Position numbers and translations under genes: made by a program. A stretch of DNA of 64,000 bases from Motacilla alba alba (lineage: Eukaryota > Chordata > Aves > Passeriformes > Motacillidae): positions 28,362,115 to 28,426,114 of the forward strand of contig NC_052018.1 in NCBI RefSeq assembly GCF_015832195.1, read 5' to 3'. The notes beneath the pieces are model-generated. The model was not told the origin of the DNA. It saw nothing but the letters and a program-made list of their open reading frames with translations, and made no database searches. Positions 23,058 to 34,918 of the stretch are shown piece after piece. The stretch's first letter is position 1, and each line of letters opens with the position of its first letter.

Positions 23058-26000
23058 CACACTGAGGATCTATCCAGCTCTTATAATTGATGAGCCACAC
23101 AGACATTTACCAAGATAAAGAGATAAAAAAAACCAATTGTTACTAACGTGTTCTAAATAAGAGGTCTTACTAACTACAACTAGAAGGATGAACAGCAAAG
23201 ATGCCTGTAGACCAGACTATCATAATCTACTTCATTTATACAGCCGTTCTGAATTTGAATTTTAATATGGTTCGCTAACCACATTAAACATTTCCTTAAA
23301 TATCACATACAGAAATTATGACAGATAACAGTAAGATGGAATCTTTCTCCTCAATGGTATTTTCTGCCTCCCAAATATATATGTAACAGTGTTAAACACA
23401 CCATCTTCTGTTAAAACAGATGGTGTCCTCATTAATGATAAACGTAAAACTATATTTATGTCAGACAGCAAATTAAATCTAATTGAGCTTAATTCAGTAC
23501 TGTGTTCACACTGCTCACTCTGAACCCATGGCACAGTTTTCTTTTGTTTAATTTCTTCAAAAATTTATCTCCTGCTTTCCTCAAGATCTATCAGAAAGAA
23601 TAGTTGCAAAGAAAATGAAATACTTGTGAAGTGAAGAAAATCCAGATAAATTACTCCAAGAATTTTATTCTTCTGGTTCAAGAAGAAAGTCCTCCCTTCC
23701 TCCCACTGTCAGGAGTGATAGCTTATCCAGAAAGATTGTCTCCTCAGTTATGTGCAACTGTTTTGTTCATGGTCCAAGAATTATGCAAATATTTTATAAC
23801 TGGATGAAATTGATACTTTTAATGATATATTTAAGTGGAAAACACTGAATCATGACAATTTTATTTCCTTGGGTTTCAGGAATCTCAGTAATGCCTTTAG
23901 TCATTAGGCGAGTCAAGCAAAAAGGAGTTGTTTTCAATATGTATTATCAATGATCCTGACAATTCCACTCAAACAAAGATAATGAAAAAAAAAAAAAAGA
24001 GACCCCAGCACAAACAACAAAACCAACAAAACCTTGAAGAAGTCACAAATTCAGTTCTTTTAAACTTGGGTAAAATTAGGCATATCACAAAAAAAAAACC
24101 CAAACAAACAGTCAAGATGGGAAAGAGCTACTACATTTATCCTAGATGTCAATTACACAGTGAAGGATAGACATTTCCTCATAGGAGTAAAGTTGCATAG
24201 TGAGTTTTACTAGATTCTACTTCTAAGTATAACTTATTACTTTTAATGGGAAAGCCTGTTTTTGTTTTTGAAGATAGATTCCCTGTCTTCATCTCTGATG
24301 GTTTTCTGTCAACCTATAAATTCTAAAAAAAATGTGATTAATGATAGGAATGTAGGTTTTTTTTTTTTTTATTTTAGTTCCTTTGAAAATTAACACCAAA
24401 GCTGAGCAAAAGCAGACTCAAGTGAGAAGTCTGCTGATGAACCTGGATAGTAAGACAAAAAGCAGAATGCATACTGATTGAGGGTCTCAACAAATGGTCA
24501 ACCTTTTTCTCTCATGAAATGGTCAACTTATTTTCACTTGAGAAATTTGGACAATTGCCTGTTGTTACTGGTTTTGTCTGCTTCCTATCTGGTACCTCAT
24601 TCTGGTGTCAAAGCCCTGTTCTTGCCTCTGCTCCACTGAATATCCACTACAGCACACTAGAGTCACCATCTACAGCTAGCAGATAGGCAGGTAGCCATCA
24701 GATGCTCTGTCTGCTCAAATTGCCATCTGGCTTCTCTGTTCCCAGATTCTGAAAAACAGTTAACCTTATATTTTCTGCAGAAAACAGAAACAGTGGAATT
24801 GTTTGAACTTGTATTTCTCAAGAAGATGATATGGAGAAAACATAAGGACAAAAAGAAATATACGAGACAAGAGGAGGCAAAATATGAAAGGCAAAATTAC
24901 TATCCAAATAGGAATGGGGTCCAAGATTTCATGGGAACAGCAAAATTATGTTTCGTTACATTTTGGTTTCTTCAGAGCAATTTTAATGTGGATCTTAATG
25001 ACATAAAAGTCATTAAGTTTTTATATAATACATGCAAAACATCTGAAAGACAACGATGCCCACAGACAGAGCAGGCAGCAGAAAGGATGAAGAAAAAAAA
25101 TCACAAACATTTTTGCTGTCCAATACTGGGCTCTGTTTCTGTATGAACTATATTGATTCACTGCTTTCTCTGCCCAATTTCATGGTTCATTGTCCTTGCT
25201 AAAAGAAGACTGGTTTCAAGTTCATTGTCCTATACAAAAAATAGTCCATCCTTCCAAAGATAACAAATGACCATTAGGCCTTACTGTGAGTACCAACACC
25301 ACAGACACTGGCAGGTGCACTGAGGTGGAGCAATTCAAATCTGTTACAGTTGTCCTCTAACGGGGTAGTTGTTAGAAGTATATTTGGTATCACTGTCAAT
25401 CCTAGCTCTCTCCAGCAGATGATGAGCAGACTTAGCTTAAAAGCAAGACAAATTTTTTTTTTTATAGTTTTTCCTCTCTCTGTTTCTATTCTACCATTGC
25501 ATCTCCTACACAGTATATATTTTGTGGTAGAGAAATAATTGGTTTGGAGAAAGTGCAACATTTGGTTAGTTGAGATTGGCTCACCAAGGCATAATCATTA
25601 TTGCTGTCATAAAACAGAGGTGAGTCAAGGACAGAGCATTTGAAAGCGTTCCAGATACACCAAAAAGAACTGAAAATCTTGGATTATTTTAAGAAGTAGA
25701 GAAAAACGGACAGAATACTGTGGCCTGGAAAGCCCCTTTTCCTCTCTTGTTTGAAAAAAAAAAACATATAGGAAGTATTAGAGAATTGAAGCATGGTTGG
25801 AAAGAAGAAACTAGAGCAGGACATAATGTACCTATATGAGAGGTACATGAACCTGTCACCAAATAAATGTATTCTTTCAATGAGTAATCTATTCCTTTTT
25901 GAGCAATTTGCATAGGAATTTGCAACGTGACTAATTCCCTTTTGGAAGATATTCTGGCAGTTTCCTGTATCCTAAAAAAAATTCTCAGGCTATCAAAGAT

Positions 26001-27251
26001 AGTGTCATGTCTCCCACCTTCTCACCTGTCATCTAATAATTAAATAAATCTTAACAAAATTAATATCATATTTTTATATGAACAGCAGAAAAAAACCCAG
26101 AGGAATAATGTCACAGTTGCTTTTCTGAAAAGATAAAAAATAAAATTCTTATCAGTAAAAATGGAACAGTTTTTCAATATCAGATTCTTACACTGAGGTA
26201 TCATTTTTTGTCATTGTACTCTATATATTGGTATCACATCTTTGGTGTCCTAAGATTACGAAAAAGTTATTCCACCCTAAAAATATACAGAAAATACCAC
26301 CCTAAAAATATACAGAAAATATAGAATAATAAGGAGACTGCTTCTTCTTGACTTCTACAGAAAGCAAAATTACAGTGTTTTTAAACTCAGTAATGCTAGA
26401 TGTTATTGCCTGGCAACAGCTTTACATGGAAAATGCATTGTCTTTCACAGAATTCTAATGCTAAAAAAATGTTCCTGATTCTCTCATTCTGGGCAGGTAT
26501 TTTTTTCTGAAAAGGAAAGTGGATTCAGTCTATGGCCCATCAAAATTGAATCTCTGGTTTCAAGAAAAAAGAAACAAACACACAAACTAATTTAATTGCT
26601 TATTGTGTAAACAAGGAAAAGAAAAATTAATTACTCCACATTTTAAAATCACCAGTTGAGAGACAAATTCTGTATTTTGGTGCTTATTACATTGCATGCT
26701 TGATAATACCAGTAAAACCAGAAGACATTCATTCTTCTTCTGGGGAGCTCTAATAACCAGCTGATGGAATTTGAGGTGGAAACTCCTCAGATGTGAATTT
26801 ATTTGCTTGGGAAATGGAATGTGACCTCAGTCAATTGTTCTCATGATAATTTAATGAAAGACTTGACTTGGGATAGAGAAAGAATCACATTCATGTACCT
26901 CTGCATTGTGCGTGATTTAGTAACTTTTAGTAACACTTCAGAGATAAAATAGAAGAAAGAAATGTACACACCTTTGAGAGGAACTCAGATGTCGCTGGAA
27001 AAATATGGGCATTATTTTTAGGAAGCATCTTGGAAATACATCTTGTATTTTAGGGGTTTGAGGAAAAAAGGGAGATGGGATAAAAATATATACTAATAAA
27101 CAGTGCCAAGACTGTATTCTGACCCACAAGCCCAGAAACAACTTGCCCCAATATTGTTAATACTCCCAAACCATGCACAGGTTCTTTTGGAAGGGTGCAA
27201 GTCACCAAAGGCTGAAACTGTAAGAAACGAGCCTAAATGCTGATCTCTCAG
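23058..27251. other. AT-rich non-coding DNA, nothing recognised except a short tandem duplication
   Basis: About 4.2 kb without a gene or a repeat family I can name. It contains A-rich runs near 23984-23998 and 24090, a T-run near 24358, and the 25-bp tandem duplication at 26272-26321. The 117-codon ORF at 24793-25146 (plus strand) is lysine- and asparagine-rich with no domain. A faint resemblance to LINE ORF2 there was not strong enough to call. Confidence 0.5.
26272..26321. repeat. Perfect 25-bp tandem duplication
   Basis: Units 26272-26296 and 26297-26321 are identical, each starting CCACCCTAAA and ending GAAAATA. Identity suggests a recent slippage or repair event, possibly polymorphic. 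Confidence 0.93.
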
Positions 27252-27372
27252 AAAATTTTTTGTCTTAATTATATGGTAAGAACTGTGAGGCTGTTTCAAA
27301 GATAGCAGTCTTTTTTTTTTTTTTTTTTGGTGGAGGTAAATGGATTGGCCATATTTCTTCTTTCAATTCCAT
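27252..27372 (+). repeat. Long inverted repeat, left arm (~120 bp)
   Basis: This arm is the reverse complement of 28760-28876 with few differences. Shared blocks are GTCTTAATT, ATGGTAAGAACTGTGAGG (18 bases exact), CAAAGATAGCAGTC followed by a T-run (18 T here, 15 in the partner), TAAATGGATTGGCC (14 exact) and AATTCCAT. Similarity stops abruptly after 27372. I do not recognise the sequence as a known repeat family. Confidence 0.85.
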
Positions 27373-28759
27373 ATTGGAGTCTTACACGAAATGAGATAGG
27401 TTTGTTAAAAAAAAAGTAGTATCCCTGTCCAGTCTTGATATTCATATAGAAGATTCTGTTGCACCAAAGCCTAGTGACATTACACCATCCACATATATTT
27501 TTTGTTTCTTCCTGATCAAGAAGTTGCAAAATGAAGTTCCTTCTGGATAAGTGAAATACTGAGCAATCAACATTAGAATGATGCAATATAGTCTTATGGC
27601 TGTGTACATTTCACTGCGTTTCAGTAACACAAAACTTACTTTGTGTCTATGATGTACCAAAGCACAATTAGGCTCAATTTTAAAGGGGAACTATGTCATA
27701 TAATCTTTAAGTGTAAACCATTAATGTTATTCCGCAAGTATCACAGTTTAGTGCTCAACACAATGTAGAATGCTATCATCTAATGAATATAAAGACAATA
27801 TTGACTTACAGCTCATTGAGCTCATCGGTATTTGTCCATGGGTCATTGACAGTAAAACATTTTACATCTACTATGATTGTGTTTGGATATTTATACCCAA
27901 CAGTTTATTATTATAATTATATAGAAGATTTTAAATTACCCTGAGTTTAAAGCAGCCATGAAAAGAAAATTCAGCTTAAAGATAAAGTGATATCCTCATA
28001 AAAATCTTACAGCAGGAACCTGGTATTATCCAATTACTGCATTGCTCCACAAAATAGAAAATCCATCTTTTAATCAATACTTTTTATTGACTAAGCAAAT
28101 CTTAAAACTGATTGGACTGCTGTTAAAACCCCTGGATGATGTACCACACTTTTCTGGACCAGCCTTTCACATATATTAAAACAACTCTATAAAAGGCCAA
28201 AGTCTTCTGGTTCCCATTTGTTTCTCAAAGCCCTTTTATAAGCCACATTAATGCCCTTGAATATTAGGAGTTATATGTGCATTGGTGCTATATTTCTAGC
28301 TGAAAAACACATCTCTGTAGAGGAAAACTTTAAATATTCATTTATTCATTTATTTGATAGATTTTATATCATCAAATCAGGAATAGCTATTAGTTACAGT
28401 ACAGTTAGGTACAAAATGTCCCCCAAATTCAATAAGGTACAGAAAAAGACAAAGAGTATCTTCAAAAGCTAATCCAAAGAAAGTGTAATGGCCTTAGGCA
28501 TTGAAAACCACTTAGGTATGTAGAAAGAAATAATAAGGTTATTTCAATGGTGAAAACTTTTTTTTTAATCCACTTTATGAATCAACAATACCATGTTTTA
28601 CAGGGAGGGGTAGGTCTAGCCTATCAACTGCCAAATGAGAGAATGAAAAGACTTTAATCTCAAAAGCTGTGTTTTCAAACTTTAGAAGGGTAACAATAGG
28701 TAAAGCTTTAGCACTGAAAGGCCTCACTTTGTCACAGTAAAATGACTCATTCAGTACAA
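27373..28759. other. Spacer between inverted-repeat arms
   Basis: About 1.4 kb of AT-rich sequence without recognisable genes. The short minus-strand ORFs (72 to 96 codons) have no domains, and two of them begin or end inside the repeat arms. I could not align the two halves of the spacer with each other, so the palindrome does not continue inward. Confidence 0.5.
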
Positions 28760-28876
28760 ATGGAATTGGAAGAAGAAAATTGGCCAATCCATTTAATTCC
28801 ATAAAAAAAAAAAAAAAGACTGCTATCTTTGAAAAATCCTCACAGTTCTTACCATAGAATTAAGACAGAAAATTTG
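28760..28876 (-). repeat. Long inverted repeat, right arm (~117 bp)
   Basis: Reverse-complement partner of 27252-27372, with an A15 run at 28803-28817 matching the T18 run of the left arm. Outside these bounds the flanks do not match. The shared internal homopolymer and sharp ends fit either two copies of an unnamed repeat in opposite orientation or one inverted duplication. Confidence 0.85.
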
Positions 28877-29274
28877 TTGATTGAAATAAAGAAAAAAAAA
28901 TGCTTGTTCTTTTTCTAGCTGAACAATGTTATTGTGAAAGTCATACATCCTCATAATTAAAAAGTATGGGACCTGAATTCAAGTCTCCTAAATTTAATTA
29001 CTCCACTTAGACATTTAATTAAAATCACTAATAGTAGCTGAGTTGAATATAAGTTTGGTATACATCCTTGTGTATCTTGTTTTCTCTCCTGAGATTTACA
29101 TAAAAGTAAGGTCAACATTCTTCACAGAAGCCCTCTTTTCAAAGGTTTATTCTTTCAACAAAAGCACCACTAAGCTAAAACTTGGCTCTCAAGTTTTCAG
29201 TCCAGATAGGAAATTCATTTTTAGAATCTAAGCTATCACTACTGTAGGGTTTTTTTTAGTCTAGAAAGAAAAAG
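28877..29274. other. AT-rich spacer, nothing recognised
   Basis: About 400 bases with no gene or repeat family that I recognise. Confidence 0.5.
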
Positions 29275-29628
29275 CTAAGAAGGAATCTCATAATTTTGTA
29301 TAAATATCTCTAAGACAAGTGCCAAGAGGATGGTGCCAGACACTTTTTAGTAGTGCCCAGTGACAGGATGAGGAAAAGTGGCCATAAAATAAAACACAAG
29401 AATATCTACCTCAACAGGAAGAACTTCTTTACATTGAGGATGGCAGAGCACTGAAGAGGCTGCCCAGGGAAGTTTTGCAGTGTCCCTCTCTGGAGATATT
29501 CAAAACCCACTTGGAGGTGTTCTTGTGTCACTTGCTCCTGGTAACCCCGCCTTGCCAGGGGGTTTGGACTGGATGATCTCCAGAGGTCGCTTCCAACCCT
29601 AACAGTTCTGTGATTCTGTGACTGCATA
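29275..29628 (+). mobile_element. CR1 LINE 3' end, sense
   Basis: A 5'-truncated CR1 3' end. Landmarks are AAACACAAGAATATCTACC near 29391, GGAAGAACTTCTTTACATTG near 29418, GAGGCTGCCCAGGGAAG near 29456, CTGGATGATCTCCAGAGG near 29569, CTTCCAACCCTAACAG, and the octamer tail TTCTGTGATTCTGTGA near 29605-29621. It is the same subfamily as 48615-49250: both copies give a similar antisense ORF, a peptide artefact of the shared UTR. Confidence 0.88.
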
Positions 29629-31099
29629 GTCAAAGGGAATTTATTTTTTTTTTAATGCTTGAAATCCACATAACAGAAAGAAATAGTTGTTTCAGTAAAC
29701 TCTCTATATGCAAGGCGTCATTCTATACTGTTGCATTTTTATGTTATAAAATAAATTCTAACCAAGATAATAGGCTAACATTGGCATAGTGGCCAGTAAG
29801 TACACAACACTGATCACCAGTTAAGAATTCTTTTTCTTCCATGTATTTTAAAATGCATTTAAGTTTGCTATGGAAGTAAATAATGAATACAATTAAACAT
29901 TGAAACTAACGTTGAAACTGCATAAAACAATCTTCATATTTTATCAAAATTTGTATCCATAGTGATATTTATATTTCAATCCCTAAAGTATTTAATTCAA
30001 ACATTTAAATGTATTTTATATCTATCTTCCTTAAGATCGATATAATTTAAAAAAATATTATCATCTATTCAATACTGTAAACTGGATGATATACACAAAG
30101 AAAACAGCGATAGTTTGTACATATTTAAAGCTATAAATTGAGTGATATTAGCCTGCATTTGACCACACATTTCAAAATCGAGCACTGAATTACACAATCC
30201 TAAAAAAAGGCTGAGTTAAGCAAGGAATGTTTTTTGCCTAATGAGTAATTGGAAACAAGAGATGGGACTGTGTGATAATAAAATAGAGTGATAATCTCCA
30301 AATTAACACGATATTCACCATTTCTTCTTCATGAAATAACTGATGATTTTCTTACTAAATTGTTGAATAGCATAATTTGCCTATTACTTGTCTTTTTTGC
30401 TTGGGTCTGGTTTATAATAGGCAGAAACAGCATAATTCAAGTAAAGCATTTTTGATTATTAAAATAAAAATTTAGTTTGGTTTTCTTTTATTTAGATGTA
30501 AGAAAAAAAAAGAAAGTTAATATATTATCAAAAAAAAAGTCTAATACCTTTTAAGTAACAAGGTGTGTCATGAAGTTCTTACATTTTGACCTTAAAAGTA
30601 GGAAAATTTCATTAATGGTAATTTATAAATATAGTGACACAAAGTGAAGAAACTCATGTAGAAAATGCACTCTAAATACAGAATTTGCACTCCCACTCCT
30701 ATTTATGGTATCCCAGGAGACTTGTAATAAATAATATCAAAATATCCAGTCAGCAGGATTGTTTTAATATGATTGAAATGGTAATGATAACTTTATTTAA
30801 ATAATGATGGGCAGCTAACTTTAAATTCAAAAGTCAGATCACTGAAGTCAACAGAAAAGTAGGGCAGGCCTGTTTTGCTTTTCAGACATCACAGGAAGGA
30901 CACAAGACATGAAAAACAAATGAGTATTTGACTTTGTTTCTAATTGGGACGGGGGGGTGGAGGGGGGGGCTTTTCCTTTCTTTTTTTCACATTAACTTCA
31001 GTGTCGGTTTAAGAATGTGCTAATATATGGAATAGTGGGGGAACGACTGAAATCAAGACTTCCTGATCATGCAAGGCCTTCTATTTTCATCTTACATTT
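29629..31099. other. AT-rich non-coding DNA with a G-run
   Basis: No gene recognised. It contains the G-rich run at 30946-30969. Other parts are A/T-rich, such as the A-runs near 30501 and 30531. Confidence 0.55.
30946..30969 (+). other. G-rich run with G-quadruplex potential
   Basis: The tract reads GGG-AC-GGGGGGG-TGGA-GGGGGGGG. It can supply four runs of three or more G with short loops. This is exceptional in such an AT-rich region. No gene start is evident next to it. Confidence 0.85.
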
Positions 31100-31320
31100 T
31101 TTTATTTCCCTGTCAAAAGACTTTTGGTGATCTAGCAATACATGTCAATGGGATTGACCCCTATTCACAAACTTGACTGTTTGACAAGGTATGTAAGGCA
31201 AGAGATAATTTTCCAAAAGCCATGCTGACTTCTTCCACTATTCTTTACAGAACAACTACTTCCATTCTTCATCTACCAAATTGCCTAGTTTTACAGAACT
31301 ATGTCATCCTTTTCTCCCAG
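31100..31320 (-). mobile_element. Old CR1/L3-like LINE fragment, antisense
   Basis: Plus-strand text matches the antisense of an old CR1/L3 reverse transcriptase: GTGATCTAGCAATACATG near 31128, CAAAAGCCATGCTGACTTC near 31214, and CTACCAAATTGCCTAGTTTTAC near 31272, corresponding to the family's 'aaaccatgttgac' and 'accaatttgcctgg' antisense motifs. It is heavily diverged with no reading frame, and the outer boundaries are soft. Confidence 0.58.
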
Positions 31321-34300
31321 GAATTGCACTTGTATTTGTATAGTACATTTCCTGCATATAAAGAAACAAATATTCTTAATGCCATAATTGCAGCAAACAA
31401 ACTGCAAAAGAGCTACAATTAAACAAAGTTTAATATGTAGCATGATATTATTAGGTGAAGCAGAACCTTAATGGAACCTTCAGGAGCCTCAGTGCAGAAG
31501 CATAATTTGAATGATTGGCAGACTCCAAGTTATATCTGTAAGTTTTTATTTTCTAGTGGAGAATTGTTTCACAGATATCCTATTGGTTTCAGATGTCTAA
31601 TTGTTTGCAATATGCAAGGTATTATTAATCTAAAGGTAAATGAATCATCACTAGTGTGTTTTAAAATACACATTTTCCTCTCTGGTGTCAAAGTAAATCA
31701 CAGACCATCAATCTGGATCAGTTTTGCTCAAGTCTTTTTGAGAGCAAAGTCAAATTAATCTGTACTCTACAATCAGAATTACAAAAAAGAGACTAGTCTT
31801 GACTATAGGGTAGCATATGTTAAGTGTCCTCTGATTTGTTAGAAAGAAATGCACTGTCTCCAGGAGGTTTTAAGCTATACATGTAATGGAATCTTGGGAG
31901 GTTCAATTTTTTACAAAATGACAGAACAAGAATTCAGCTGTCTGGTGTGTTGTTGAATTTCTTGTTAATAGAAACTTACATTTTGAAGATTAATTTTCTG
32001 GTGGGCTATGTGGTAATTCAAAATCTAAATTTTTGTTAATATTCACTTACATTTGGTTAACAACTCTTAGAACTGTTGTGCACCAAGGTCCTGATCAAGA
32101 TTGAAACCTGATTCTTCCATGTACTATGTTAATATGCAATTAAATGCACTTAATCTCAAATAGGTGGTTGTATAAAAATGAAAGATAGTAGAGAGATGGG
32201 AAACTGAATCTTAAATAAGTGAAGATAAGCTTTTGCTTCCTGCATTTTGGGCTAGGGACAAACCAAGCACCTATATGCAATAAATCCCACTTTGCTTTAG
32301 TGTCACTGAAGTAATATAAAGTAGTCCCAAAATTATGTGATGCCCATGAAGAAAGTAAAACTTAATATGTGCACTGCTGTTTGCCTCTGACTGTTATTTG
32401 CCTGGTTATTTATTTTGGGGGGGTATTATTATTATTATTTTGGTAAGTGGGACATACCAGAACAGCCTTTCCATCAGACTTTTCCTTTCATAGGAACTGA
32501 GGTTTGCCCATATAAAAGAAGAAGATGAAATGGAGTTTATGAATTTCAAATGTAGAATCAGAACATGATTAGAGACCATCAGAACATGACTGGAGAACAA
32601 ACACTTTCAGATTTAGCAAGATGATATTCTAGATTTCTACAGTTTACATACAACCACTGCAAATTTCACCTTTTGATTACTCTAGTTCAGTGATTCAGTC
32701 GTAAAAAACTCAATCTTGCCTGTCCATAGCATCTTAAATTTATTGTTTCCACTAAGACAAATTCTTACCACAAATTTTCTGATTATCTGTTATATGCTGT
32801 TCTGGGTTGTTGGCTTTGGCTTTTGGTTGTTTTTCTTGTTTGATGGGTTTTTTTTGTTTTTTTTCCTTTTGTTCTTGTTTCTATTTTCTTGATCAACTTA
32901 ACGATAAGATTGCTTCCCGTTAGTTTGCTTGTTAGCCATTCAAAGTACCAAGTGAGCACTGAAAACAGGTGCAATAGTTGAAATTTTTAGTTTGGTAGAA
33001 AAACTGAAGTAAATACACCACAAATGTTACCCACTTATGGAAAGAAAAATATTATAAGATTATTTCTGTGAAATGTAAATCTCATTTAATTTGGGAGGTA
33101 TTTAAAATATATCTGTTTTGTTCGTTAGGCCATTTAAAAAAGAAAATGTAAAATTATTTCAAAGGTGTCTAAATGTTTTGCTACTTCTTGAATGAAGCTC
33201 TATTTTGACTTTGCAAAAAAAAGCCCAGGTAAGTACTCATTAGGTAAGCCTATCCTTAGAAATAATGTCTTGTACATTACACTAGAGCTACATTACATTA
33301 GACTAGAATGATCATATGTGAAGACAGTCAAATCTATTTCTCTATGACTGAGGAAAAATTTACATTTTAGTTCACTATGAAGCCAGAGCAATTCAATTGA
33401 CAGTAGATCAGAATTTGGCACTTAGTTTGGGCATTTTCAACCCCTGGTGGCATTTTTTATTTTTCATTACAATTCTGATGAAAAATTTAATTTGGTAAAG
33501 CAATTAATTCGCTTGTTCCCTTGCCATCTGAATCTGTCATGGCTCAGCATATTCATCACAAGGGGTCAAGCATGGGTAATGAAGCAGTTACGAGCTCTCT
33601 GGCAACTACTATGCCAGCTTTGTTACTGAAATGTAGCCCAATCCTCTCATTACAGTTGTCTATATTAGGGCACTGAATTTTTTCAGAGTCTCTGTCTTAG
33701 CTTATCATCACCCTCACCATCATCATCATCATCCTCAACATTCTCAATACTACTACAAAAGTTTTTCCTCAAATTAAGCTATTAAACTTTACTTTCTTTA
33801 CATGTCATTAGATGGTCTGCCTCAAAAAGCATAGAGGACAGAATAAAAATAGTTAATTTACTGAGTGCATACTGAGGCATATTCAGCTTCAACTTTCTGT
33901 TATTTCAGAACCATTCCATCTCTTATAATCATAATGATTTGCAGATCATTTTCACTGGTCTCCCTCAATAACTTAGTTAAAAGAAACTTTTATTCTGCAG
34001 AAATGTTCAGCAGAGAAAGACAAAAGCAGGAGATATTTTTCTTGAGATTGTGTCTCTAAGATAAAGACTTCACAATTATCATCTTTGACATGAGGACAGT
34101 ACAATACCAGTCAAGTTTTTATTCCCTAATCCTAGTACTCTTCTGAATGTTGTTTTCTTGTCATAAATGTTTTGAGAGAGGTGACATATTTACAGAGATT
34201 TTGTAGTTTAATGTTTATAAACACTACTTATGTATCTGTATTACAGCATTTATTAGGATTCAAATGTGCATTAGAACTTCTATCCTCCTCAAATTGTCAC

Positions 34301-34918
34301 GTTTTAAAATTAAGATCTCTCATTCTCCTGAATTATTATCTTTGAGGGTAAAAGACTGAAAGACAGGGGTCATATTTAGTGCATCATCTGATACAGCATC
34401 TGACTTAACAGTTTTACCTATCCTTTTGTGAATAGTGAAATATTCATTGTGTAAGTGCTGCAAAGTGACAATTCTACATTAATGATGGTTGCAATAAAGG
34501 CTTAATTTAATTAATTGTTTATCAAGGTAAAATTGATTTAATTTCATATTATGCATATGGTAATGTGTCCTAATTTGGTAATACTAGTATTCTGTTAAGG
34601 TAATCAAGATGCTTGGAGGGGGCTTTTAGTGGTTTCATTATCTTTTTTTCCTTGCATAATGGAAATAAAATATATATCAGAAAATAAATAATTATCTAAT
34701 ACAATTTTTCACTGAGTTCAATGACAAACTATTGTTCATTTCAATGAAGGCAAAAGGTGTAAAGCATTGCCTTTTGTTAAATTTTATACATGTAATTCTT
34801 CAAAATCTTACCTACTATGGTCTACTACTGTCAGTAGTCTACTTATGTCTACTATGTCATAAAATACTGAAATATTTTAGTTTATGACATAAATATTTTT
34901 ATGAAGGACTTTTAGAAC
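31321..34918. other. AT-rich non-coding DNA, T/G-rich simple tract, possible conserved patches
   Basis: No gene recognised. It includes a T- and G-rich low-complexity tract (about 32803-32880), a short TTATTATTA run near 32426 and a CATCATCAT run near 33716. The homeodomain-like AT-rich stretch near 34440-34570 (TTAATTTAATTAATTG, ATTATGCATATGG) could be a conserved non-coding element, but conservation cannot be judged from one sequence. Confidence 0.5.

Noticed and set aside
24793..25146. 117-codon Lys/Asn-rich ORF, considered as LINE ORF2
   Set aside because: No RT or endonuclease motif could be placed; the composition explains the ORF.
29406..29633. Minus-strand ORF similar to another at 49002-49268, suggesting a conserved small protein
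   Set aside because: Both are antisense to the same CR1 3' UTR; the similarity reflects the shared repeat, not a gene family.
33711..33740. CATCATCAT run as a second microsatellite
   Set aside because: Interrupted and short; not worth a separate repeat call.
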